A stretch of DNA of 49,304 nt from NCBI GenBank assembly GCA_902624105.1, contig CACNWH010000008.1:1-49304 (forward strand), written 5' to 3'. Below are positions 18,034 to 25,039 of this stretch, one piece after another. The notes below the pieces were generated by a model. That model saw only the letters and a list, made by a program, of their open reading frames with translations. It did no database searches and was not told where the DNA came from. The position numbers and the translations under genes are program-made. Each line of letters begins with the position of its first letter. Within the stretch, counting starts at the first letter, position 1. The stretch is from an uncultured Prochlorococcus sp. Lineage in GTDB: Bacteria > Cyanobacteriota > Cyanobacteriia > PCC-6307 > Cyanobiaceae.

Positions 18034-18049
18034 ACACGTGGGTTACACA
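18030..18049 (+). repeat. Paired direct repeat, ACA type
   Basis: GGTTACACGT followed at 11-base spacing by GGTTACACAC. The frame GGTT-nnn-C is the same as in the other pairs, with triplet ACA in both members. It is the last repeat before the glycosyltransferase gene; no right-hand partner of ACA type was found further downstream. Confidence 0.65.
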
Positions 18050-18263
18050 CAAGAAAAATTATATTATTTTATGCTTTAAATCCATTTATATCATTGTGTT
18101 CTTAATTCTGTGATTTCTTCATTGCTTAATAGTGATTAGTGATTTCCTAATTAAGATTAGAATATATCAGAAGATAATAATAATTTCTTATTCAGTTAAA
18201 AATATGAAAAAATAAGTAATAAAGGGAATCATTTATTCTTATTTCATATTGGATATTTGAAAG

Positions 18264-20243
18264 ATGAAAGGTTTTGGAGAAGATAAAGAAAAGATTTCTT
18301 TAAAAAAAATTAATCCTCCTCCAACCGAAGAGATTATTCATGCTGCAATTCAATTTCAATTAAGAGGCAATCTTAAAGAAGCAAGTAAGTATTATAGATA
18401 TTGTTTGGATAATGGTATTAATGACCCAAGAATTTTTTGTAATTATGGATTAATTTTGAGGGAGTTGGGTGATTTAAGTAATGCTCAATTAATGATGCAG
18501 AAATCAATTGAAATTTCTCCAAATGATACTGCTGCTTATCATAATCTTTCAGGTATTTTAAAAGAACTAGGTCAATATAATGATGCGGAGGCTATCTTAA
18601 ATAAATGCTTGGAAATAGATCAAGATAATTCAATAACCTTAAATAATCTTGGTAATATTTTAATTTTTCAAGGCAAACCTAATAAAGCGGAATTAATTTT
18701 CAAAAAGGCAATCTCAGTTAATAAGAATGATCATAATGCATATTTAAATTTAGGTACTTGTATGAAAATTTTTGGAAATATCACAAAAGCTATTGAATAT
18801 ACTCTTAAATCTATTGATATAAAATCCAACAATCCTACAGCATATAGTCATCTTGGAGAGTTTTTTAGAATATCTGGTGATTATAAAAAAGCAATTATCA
18901 ACTATGAGAAAGTTTTAGATTTTAATAAAAATCATGCATCTGCAAGATATGGTTTATTGAAATGTAAGAGTTTAATTTGTGATTGGAATAATTTTGATAA
19001 TGATCTTATTTGGATAAATTCTCTTGGTTTAAAAGGTGATCCTGTAGATCCATATCTTTTTTTTCTTTATGAAGACAATCCAATAAATCATTTAAAAAGA
19101 GCAAAAAGATATTCAAGGATGAATTTTCAAAGAAATAATATGTTTAAGCAAAAATCTAAAAATAGTCAAAAAATTCGGATAGGTTATTTTTCTGCAGATT
19201 TTAGGGATCATCCAGTAACGCATATGATACTCTCCTTTTTAGAATTACATGATAAAAATAAATTTGAAATATTTTTATATTCATTTACTTTAAAAGAAGA
19301 CAAATATACAAATATTCTTAAAAATTTAGGATTTAATTTTAAAGATATAAAAGAATTAAATGAATTTGAAATAATAAAATTAGTTAGATCAGATAACTTA
19401 AGTATTGCTGTCGATCTTATGGGTTATACAGATAAAAATAGGACAATAATTTTTAGTCATAGAGTTGCTCCCATTCAAATAAATTATTTAGGCTTCCCAG
19501 GTACTCTGGGTTCAAAATATTATGATTTTATTGTTAGCGATAAAATTGTTATCCCTAAAAAATATGAAAGATTTTATACAGAAAAAGTAGTAAAGCTAAA
19601 AAATTTTTTTCCTCCAAATCTATCCCCAAGAAATATATCTTCAGGGAAAAATTATTTAAGAAGTGATTTTAAGATTCCAGAAAATGTATTTGTTTTTACA
19701 TGCTTTAATGGGAATCAAAAAATTACATACAAAGAATTTGATATTTGGATGCAACTTCTTAATGAAATTAAAGATAGTATCTTATGGCTAAGAAAATCAA
19801 ATAGCTACTCTATTGTGAATTTAAGAGAGGAGGCTAAAAAAAGAAATATTGATCCAGATAGGATATTTTTTGCAGAAAGATTAGAAAATAAAGAACAACA
19901 TTTGGCTAGATATCAAATTAGTGATTTGGGATTGGATACATTTAATTACAATGGACATACCACTACTTCAGATGCTTTATGGTCAGGATTACCTGTTCTA
20001 TCAAAAATAGGTCATAGTTTTGCATCTAGAGTTTCAGCAAGTATTTTAAACTCTGTTAATCTTGACGAATTAGTAGTATCTACAGATCATGAATATACTA
20101 AGAAAGCTTTATATTTTGCACAAAATAGAGAGGAGTTAGAAAAGCTGAAGCTTAAATTGAGAGATATCAAGGACAAAAATCTTATCTACTCTGAAAACTA
20201 TGTAAAAGATCTCGAGTCTTTATATATTAAGATTATTAATTAA
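18264..20243 (+). CDS. Modular TPR protein with C-terminal OGT-like (GT41) glycosyltransferase
   Basis: 659 aa. Leader MKGFGEDKEKISLKK is shared in design with the protein at 15687, as is the following GNLKEASKYYRYCLDNG and NDPRIFCNY region. About six TPR units run to about residue 245. From 305 the protein resembles SPINDLY/O-GlcNAc transferase (family GT41): GYFSADFRDHPVTHM (from 307), VDLMGYTD, QINYLGFPGTLGSKYYDF, FNGNQKITYKEF with a Lys in the position that binds UDP in OGT, and YNGHTTTSDALWSG (about 562-575) followed by ASRVSASIL. These are donor-binding and catalytic signatures, so it is probably active on a protein Ser/Thr or on a glycan; acceptor unknown. It is an island gene following tail copy 3. 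Confidence 0.9.
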   Translation: MKGFGEDKEKISLKKINPPPTEEIIHAAIQFQLRGNLKEASKYYRYCLDNGINDPRIFCNYGLILRELGDLSNAQLMMQKSIEISPNDTAAYHNLSGILKELGQYNDAEAILNKCLEIDQDNSITLNNLGNILIFQGKPNKAELIFKKAISVNKNDHNAYLNLGTCMKIFGNITKAIEYTLKSIDIKSNNPTAYSHLGEFFRISGDYKKAIINYEKVLDFNKNHASARYGLLKCKSLICDWNNFDNDLIWINSLGLKGDPVDPYLFFLYEDNPINHLKRAKRYSRMNFQRNNMFKQKSKNSQKIRIGYFSADFRDHPVTHMILSFLELHDKNKFEIFLYSFTLKEDKYTNILKNLGFNFKDIKELNEFEIIKLVRSDNLSIAVDLMGYTDKNRTIIFSHRVAPIQINYLGFPGTLGSKYYDFIVSDKIVIPKKYERFYTEKVVKLKNFFPPNLSPRNISSGKNYLRSDFKIPENVFVFTCFNGNQKITYKEFDIWMQLLNEIKDSILWLRKSNSYSIVNLREEAKKRNIDPDRIFFAERLENKEQHLARYQISDLGLDTFNYNGHTTTSDALWSGLPVLSKIGHSFASRVSASILNSVNLDELVVSTDHEYTKKALYFAQNREELEKLKLKLRDIKDKNLIYSENYVKDLESLYIKIIN

Positions 20244-20330
20244 GTTCATTCTCAGTGTTCAATAATTAAGACTTCATATAGATATTTTCATTCCTCCTCA
20301 TTTTTAATTTAGATCATTCATGATTATTAA

Positions 20331-20486
20331 ATGACTGATCCAATTTTATTAATCTCAATGGTCCTTGGCCTAGGAGGAGTTTTCGTTTTAATTGACTCCT
20401 TTAGTGATGATGATGATAGTGATAATGATGGGGGTATGGGATCATATATTTATACACTTGAGACAGCACAAGTTGGAAGAAATTAA
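20331..20486 (+). CDS. Small membrane-anchored protein with Asp-rich segment (51 aa)
   Basis: Short ORF from the ATG at 20331, 51 codons. One hydrophobic segment (residues 5-22, ILLISMVLGLGGVFVLI) is followed by DSFSDDDDSDNDGGMGSY and a neutral tail. The clean membrane-plus-acidic design and the good isolation between stops suggest a real gene, but no family is recognised and coding is not proven. It follows the OGT-like gene by 87 bases. Confidence 0.5.
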   Translation: MTDPILLISMVLGLGGVFVLIDSFSDDDDSDNDGGMGSYIYTLETAQVGRN

Positions 20487-20749
20487 AATCTACCTATTAT
20501 TAAAAATTTGAACTCTGCTTGTTCCTTATTTCTTATCTTTTGAATAAATAATAAACAAAACAATGTTTTTAATTAAATGCTTTTCATTTGTTTTCTTTAA
20601 AGGTTTAATAGTGCATTAAATTTATACTGTTTTGTTAGATTTTTGGCTAATTTGTATAATTGATCTATTTCATATTGATTCTTAAATATTTAATTAAATT
20701 AGTGATGTAAAAAAAATTATTTTAGTGTATTATAAAAAAAATTTTTGAA

Positions 20750-20914
20750 ATGAATTTTAAAGAAAGGGGCATAACAGTTGGTGATTTAACAATATTATTA
20801 ATTGTTATTTTATTTTCATTTTTTTTAATAAATAAAATCAGAGAATCAAAAGCTCAAAAACAAATTATTAATACTTTTCAATTAGATATACATAAAACAT
20901 TAGTTAACAAATAA
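20750..20914 (+). CDS. Small single-span membrane protein (54 aa)
   Basis: Starts at the ATG at 20750 and encodes 54 residues: a short polar N-terminus MNFKERGITVGD, a strong membrane helix LTILLIVILFSFFLINK (residues 13-29), then a basic/Gln-rich tail (RESKAQKQ). The start and the positive residues after the helix suggest N-out, C-in topology, which is inference. It lies 62 bases ahead of the nuclease-like gene. No function can be assigned. Confidence 0.5.
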   Translation: MNFKERGITVGDLTILLIVILFSFFLINKIRESKAQKQIINTFQLDIHKTLVNK

Positions 20915-20976
20915 TTTTGTAATTTAATTTTAAAGGCTATTCGATTTATTTGAAATATAGGCAAATTATTAGAAAT

Positions 20977-21699
20977 ATGAATAAAATCATTAAATTAAGT
21001 AGATCAACCGTAGAAAGATTTATTAGCTGCCCAAGATGCTGTTTCCTTGAGAAGATTTATGATATTCGGCCCCCTTCTTTACCATTTTCCCTAAATATAG
21101 CTGTTGATAATTTATGTAAAAATGAATTTGATTATTTTAGAGAAAGAGAAGAACCTCATCCTTTATTCGATAAAAATAATATCGATGCGATTCCTTTTAA
21201 GCATACTGAATTCAATAATTGGAGAAATAATTATAAAGGGATTAGATATAAATCAGCTCAATATCAATATGATTTTGGTGGAGCAATCGATGATATTTGG
21301 GAGAAAAGTAATGGTGAATTAATTATTGCAGATATAAAGGCCACTGCAAAGAAAACTTTTAATTGGGATGATAGTTGGAATAAATACGATTATCCTAAGT
21401 CCTATAAAAGGCAACTAGAGATGTATCAGTGGCTGTTCAGAAAGAATGGCTTTAAAGTTTCGAATGAAGCATATATTGTATATTTTAATGGAAAAAAAAA
21501 TGAGAAATTTTTTAAAAATACATTAGAGTTTGAATCTCATTTTATTAAATTAATTTGTTCAACTGATTGGGTAGAGCCAAAGATTATTGAGACTGTCGAA
21601 TTACTTAGATCAAATACTTTTCCAAAGCCATCCTCAAATTGTCAAAATTGTAATTATTTAAAGAAACGTTGGGATTTATTTAAAGAACTTAATAATTAA
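20977..21699 (+). CDS. PD-(D/E)XK nuclease-superfamily protein with Fe-S type cysteines
   Basis: 240 aa from the ATG at 20977; a TTG nine codons upstream is less likely. The nuclease core shows FGGAIDDIW (D105/D106), then ELIIADIKA with D119-x-K121, and a QLEMYQWLF helix, the RecB/Cas4-like order. Cys18, Cys21 and Cys22 near the N-terminus and C222-x2-C225 near the C-terminus are placed as in nucleases with a 4Fe-4S staple. The likely role is DNA processing or repair. It is not in a CRISPR setting, so a Cas4 role is not supported. The genes after it are unknown and then mrdA. Confidence 0.75.
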   Translation: MNKIIKLSRSTVERFISCPRCCFLEKIYDIRPPSLPFSLNIAVDNLCKNEFDYFREREEPHPLFDKNNIDAIPFKHTEFNNWRNNYKGIRYKSAQYQYDFGGAIDDIWEKSNGELIIADIKATAKKTFNWDDSWNKYDYPKSYKRQLEMYQWLFRKNGFKVSNEAYIVYFNGKKNEKFFKNTLEFESHFIKLICSTDWVEPKIIETVELLRSNTFPKPSSNCQNCNYLKKRWDLFKELNN

Positions 21700-21793
21700 A
21701 TAAGAATTTTTATAGAAAAAAAATCATTAAAAGTATAAATTGATATAAAGTATTTCTTCCTTTTACTAATCAGAAATTTAAAATTATATAAAA

Positions 21794-22366
21794 ATGATTT
21801 TGCAGCAAGATATTATAAAAATAAATGGTGAAAAAATTTTTATAAACCCTTTTCTATATTCAAGAAAATTTGATGAAAAGACTAAAATTTGGTTGAGAAA
21901 TTCTGGACAAATTTCTCAATCAAAAATTGATTTAAATAGAAGCAGATTTTATCCAGATATTAATTGGGAAATCTTAAGTTTGAATGAAAAGCTTTTGAAA
22001 GATACTACTATCGAATTATTTTTAAAAACTATTGAAATAATAAAGATTTTTCATCCATATCTAAAATTAGAAGAATTATTAGAGGTAGAAAAAAAATTAA
22101 TTTATTACAAAAAGATTGCGTTTGAAAAATGGTCAAGGAAAGAATTAATAAAAAAAAATAGATTATTAATAAAGGAAAAAAGAAAATTAAAAAGAGATAA
22201 TTTTTTTAATACTTGGTATAAATGGTTAGCCTTAAAAGAAACACAGAAAGTACTTTTTCCAATTTTTGTTATTATATTAACGTCAACTTTAATAGGATGG
22301 TTTGCAGGCGTTTCAAAAAATAGTTGCAATCCTTATTTTGAAAGTAGTTTTAGTAATCAATTATAA
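21794..22366 (+). CDS. Unknown protein with C-terminal membrane segment
   Basis: 190 aa, no family recognised. The first 140 residues are hydrophilic and basic, with a Lys-rich helix around 105-135 (KKNRLLIKEKRKLKRDNFF). One hydrophobic segment (about 155-172, VLFPIFVIILTSTLIGWFAG) anchors the C-terminus, followed by a short tail with a Cys. It is followed after five bases by a 108-aa gene and then mrdA in overlap, so these three probably form an operon; that suggests, but does not show, a link to envelope growth. Confidence 0.65.
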   Translation: MILQQDIIKINGEKIFINPFLYSRKFDEKTKIWLRNSGQISQSKIDLNRSRFYPDINWEILSLNEKLLKDTTIELFLKTIEIIKIFHPYLKLEELLEVEKKLIYYKKIAFEKWSRKELIKKNRLLIKEKRKLKRDNFFNTWYKWLALKETQKVLFPIFVIILTSTLIGWFAGVSKNSCNPYFESSFSNQL

Positions 22367-22371
22367 GAATC

Positions 22372-22698
22372 ATGTCTGATCTTTTTGGTGATTTTAGTAA
22401 AATTTTTAAAAAAGATTTAGTCCCTGTCTTAGTTAAATTTTTAAAGGATCCAAATAATAAAGTAACTGATAATTTAAATAATTTTCTTAATGATCCACAA
22501 AGATTAATTAATGATTTTTTTGATGGATTTGTAAAAAATCAAGGTAATTATAATAAGCCAGAAAATTATACAGATATTGAAAATATAACTGATATCGATC
22601 CAGTACTTGATGATGAATATGATCAATTATTTAAGCGTTTAGTTGCAATTGAAGATAATATGATTGAGATTGAAAAGATATTGAAAGATAAAAAATGA
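22372..22698 (+). CDS. Unknown acidic soluble protein, cotranslated with PBP2
   Basis: 108 aa. N-terminal amphipathic part (MSDLFGDFSKIFKKDLVPVL), an Asn/Asp-rich middle (NNFLNDPQRLINDFFDGF) and a C-terminal helix DQLFKRLVAIEDNMIEIEKILK that looks like a short coiled coil. Its TGA stop overlaps the ATG of mrdA in ATGA, so the two are translationally coupled. No function is recognised. Confidence 0.65.
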   Translation: MSDLFGDFSKIFKKDLVPVLVKFLKDPNNKVTDNLNNFLNDPQRLINDFFDGFVKNQGNYNKPENYTDIENITDIDPVLDDEYDQLFKRLVAIEDNMIEIEKILKDKK

Positions 22699-24485
22699 AG
22701 AATATTAAATTTAATAAAAAAGTTTTACATCTAAATAATCAATATTGGATTCTTTTGCTTATGAGTTCTTTTGCTTTTTTATTAATTTTCTTTAGATTAT
22801 TTTTTTTGCAAGTTATTAATAGCCAAATATTTAAAAAAATGTCTGATCAGAACAGAATTAGACTTATAGCAACCGAACCTATAAGAGGAAGGATTCTTGA
22901 TAAGAATGGTGAAGTACTTGCAAGAAGCAAGCTTAATTATTCTCTAATAATCAAACCTCAATTTATAAATGAAACTTTATGGCAGAGATATAAATATAGT
23001 ATTGCTAATTTGTTAAATCTTCAAACGGATAAATTAGATTTGAAGTATAAAAACGGTGTTAAAAATGAACAATATTCTATTAATTTAGTCAATAATTTAT
23101 CGGTTGATCAGATTATAAGGTTTAAGGAAAATGAGGATAAATTTTTAGGTATTGAGATCTTAAGAAAAGTAAAAAGAGATTATCCTCACAAAACTCTTGC
23201 TGCCCATGCTCTTGGTTATACTTCAGCAATTACAAATTCAGAATTTAAGATACTATCAAAAAAAGGATATAGAATCAATGATCTTATTGGAAGAACAGGA
23301 GTTGAAGCGGTTTATGAAAATTATTTAAGAGGTGATTGGGGAGGAGAGATGATTGAAGTCAATGCTAATAATGTGGTTCAAAAGTCATTAGGTATTAAGC
23401 CATCTAAGAAAGGAAAAGATATTACCTTAACTATAGATCTTTCTTTGCAAAAAATTGCAGAAGAAGTTTTAAAAGATAAAAAAGGTGGAGCAGTGATAGT
23501 TATGGATCCAAGGGATGGAGCCATAAGAGCAATTGCTAGTAAACCTACTTTTGATTTAAATTTCTTCACTAAGGATTTTAAGCCAGAGAAAGAATACAAT
23601 AATTTATTCTTTTCGGATTCAAAGCCGCTTTTTAATAGAGCATTAAATGCTTATGACCCAGGTAGTGTTTGGAAAATTGTGACTGCTTTGGCGGGTATGG
23701 AAAGTGGTAAGTTTCCCCTTGATACTCAACTTCAGACTGCACCATGTATCGTTTATGGCAGCCAATGTTTTAGGGAGCACAATGATGAAGGATTTGGTTC
23801 TATAGGATATGAAGATGCATTAAGAGTTTCCAGTAATACTTTTTTTTATCAGATTGGTTACGGAGTTGGAGTAGATGAAATCAATAGAATTTCTAAAATT
23901 TTAGGTTTTACCAATTTGTCAGGTATAGAAATTAACTTTCAAGAAGATCGGGGTTTAATCGCAAGTAGTGAATGGGCAAAGAATGGAAGAGGTTGGGGAA
24001 AGCCAGGGCAAACTCCATGGATTCCTGAAGATATTGCGAGTATGTCTATTGGCCAATTTGTCGTTCAAACCACGCCAATACAAATAGCGAGAGCGTATGC
24101 AGTGATAGCTAATGGAGGATATTTAGTGACACCTCATTTGTCAAAAGTAGATAAAGAAAATTTATCTTATAAGGATTCTATAAAAGTAGATATTGATTCT
24201 AAACATTTAGATGTTATAAGAAATGGTTTATCTAAAGTTGTTCAGTCTGGAACAGGTGTATCTATAAACTATGGATCTTATAATTTGCCTCCAATTTCAG
24301 GTAAGACTGGTACAGCTGAAGATGCTTTGGGAGGCCCTGACCACGCATGGTTTGTATGTTATGCGCCTTCTAAAGATAGTGAAATACTGATAGTTGCATT
24401 TGCAGAAAATACACCTGGCGGTGGTGCTGTTCATGCTTTACCTATGGCAAAAAAAATTTTAGAAGAATGGCATAAAAAAAATTAA
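22695..24485 (+). CDS. mrdA: Penicillin-binding protein 2 (elongation transpeptidase)
   Basis: Class B PBP, 596 aa, a DD-transpeptidase of the cell-elongation machinery acting in the periplasm. One N-terminal membrane anchor (about 18-40) is followed by the dimerisation domain with RGRILDKNGEVLA and the GRTGVEAVYE segment. The transpeptidase domain has the active-site S324-V-W-K327 in DPGSVWK, SSN at 379-381, and KTG at 537-539 (SGKTGTAE). The order and spacing are those of active class B PBPs. Its start overlaps the 108-aa gene; its end lies six bases from the end of the convergent reductase-like gene. Confidence 0.94.
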   Translation: MKNIKFNKKVLHLNNQYWILLLMSSFAFLLIFFRLFFLQVINSQIFKKMSDQNRIRLIATEPIRGRILDKNGEVLARSKLNYSLIIKPQFINETLWQRYKYSIANLLNLQTDKLDLKYKNGVKNEQYSINLVNNLSVDQIIRFKENEDKFLGIEILRKVKRDYPHKTLAAHALGYTSAITNSEFKILSKKGYRINDLIGRTGVEAVYENYLRGDWGGEMIEVNANNVVQKSLGIKPSKKGKDITLTIDLSLQKIAEEVLKDKKGGAVIVMDPRDGAIRAIASKPTFDLNFFTKDFKPEKEYNNLFFSDSKPLFNRALNAYDPGSVWKIVTALAGMESGKFPLDTQLQTAPCIVYGSQCFREHNDEGFGSIGYEDALRVSSNTFFYQIGYGVGVDEINRISKILGFTNLSGIEINFQEDRGLIASSEWAKNGRGWGKPGQTPWIPEDIASMSIGQFVVQTTPIQIARAYAVIANGGYLVTPHLSKVDKENLSYKDSIKVDIDSKHLDVIRNGLSKVVQSGTGVSINYGSYNLPPISGKTGTAEDALGGPDHAWFVCYAPSKDSEILIVAFAENTPGGGAVHALPMAKKILEEWHKKN

Positions 24486-24491
24486 TTTGAA

Positions 24492-25022
24492 CTAATTATC
24501 TAAAGTAAGTCTATTCATTTGCATCAGCCTTTTAAGAATATCTTCAATGGTATTCTCATCAGCAGGTTTACTATAATTCGAAGATAAATGTCTACCAACG
24601 ACTTGACTTCCTAAATGAGCTAATTGAATTCTTAGTGATGTAATTAACTCAATCCCTGGTCCTCCTGAAAATGTTGCAATAGCTATTGGCTGCCCATTAA
24701 AAAGATTTCTGAAATCATCACCTGATATAGATAGCCAGGCGATAAAGTTAGAAAGTATCGGAGGAATAGAGCCATTATATTCTGGTGCACAAATTATCCA
24801 TTTTTCTGTTTCAAATAATTTATTCTTCAATGAAATAATTTCACTAGGTATTTCATTTTTAGAATGAATTCTTGGATTATATAAAGGTATATTCAGTTCT
24901 GTAAGGTCCAAGATTTCAGATGTAATTTTTAATTCGTTACTTTTTTTTAGGAATTTTTTAGAGAGTTCTAAATTTTTTCCATTGCTTGATGAAATAATAA
25001 TTAAGTCAGTTTTACTTGCCAT
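24492..25022 (-). CDS. NAD(P)H-dependent FMN reductase-like flavoprotein
   Basis: 176 aa flavodoxin-fold protein of the NADPH-dependent FMN reductase family. N-terminal IIISSSNGKNLELSKKF matches the FMN-phosphate loop, and CAPEYNGSIPPILSNFIAWLS is the family signature for flavin binding. It follows flv1 by 17 bases on the same strand. Its placement after flv3-flv1 makes an electron-transfer partnership with flavodiiron proteins possible, but those proteins already carry their own reductase domain, so the link is speculative. Confidence 0.85.
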   Translation of the reverse strand: MASKTDLIIISSSNGKNLELSKKFLKKSNELKITSEILDLTELNIPLYNPRIHSKNEIPSEIISLKNKLFETEKWIICAPEYNGSIPPILSNFIAWLSISGDDFRNLFNGQPIAIATFSGGPGIELITSLRIQLAHLGSQVVGRHLSSNYSKPADENTIEDILKRLMQMNRLTLDN

Positions 25023-25039
25023 TTTTGAATAATAAGGAA

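Larger units (their letters stand above)
17607..18263. other. Island middle intergenic region with repeat array
   Basis: 657 bases without a credible gene between the two modular TPR proteins. It carries a TCC-type pair (17743), guaA-tail copy 2 (17838), a TTA-type pair (17891), guaA-tail copy 3 (17977), the inverted-repeat block (17996) and an ACA-type pair (18030). From 18061 to 18263 there is AT-rich DNA with no repeats that I could identify, presumably holding the promoter of the downstream gene. Confidence 0.7.
20244..20976. other. Intergenic stretch with two small ORFs only
   Basis: About 730 bases between the glycosyltransferase and the nuclease-like gene. Apart from the 51-codon and 54-codon ORFs it is very AT-rich and has no recognisable RNA gene, no further guaA-tail copy and no GGTT-nnn-CGT pair. 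The right boundary of the island is therefore not marked by the repeat system. Confidence 0.55.

Noticed and set aside
15267-18049. Repeats as a CRISPR array
   Set aside because: Repeats are 10-mers in pairs with different triplets and irregular distances, without equal-length spacers, and no cas genes are present.
15229-18263. Integrase, transposase or phage gene in the island
   Set aside because: No ORF of suitable length or with the R-H-R-Y or DDE motifs was seen; the island in this window has only cargo and repeats.
20977-21699. Nuclease-like protein as Cas4
   Set aside because: Cysteine and D-x-K pattern would fit, but no CRISPR array or other cas gene is in the window.
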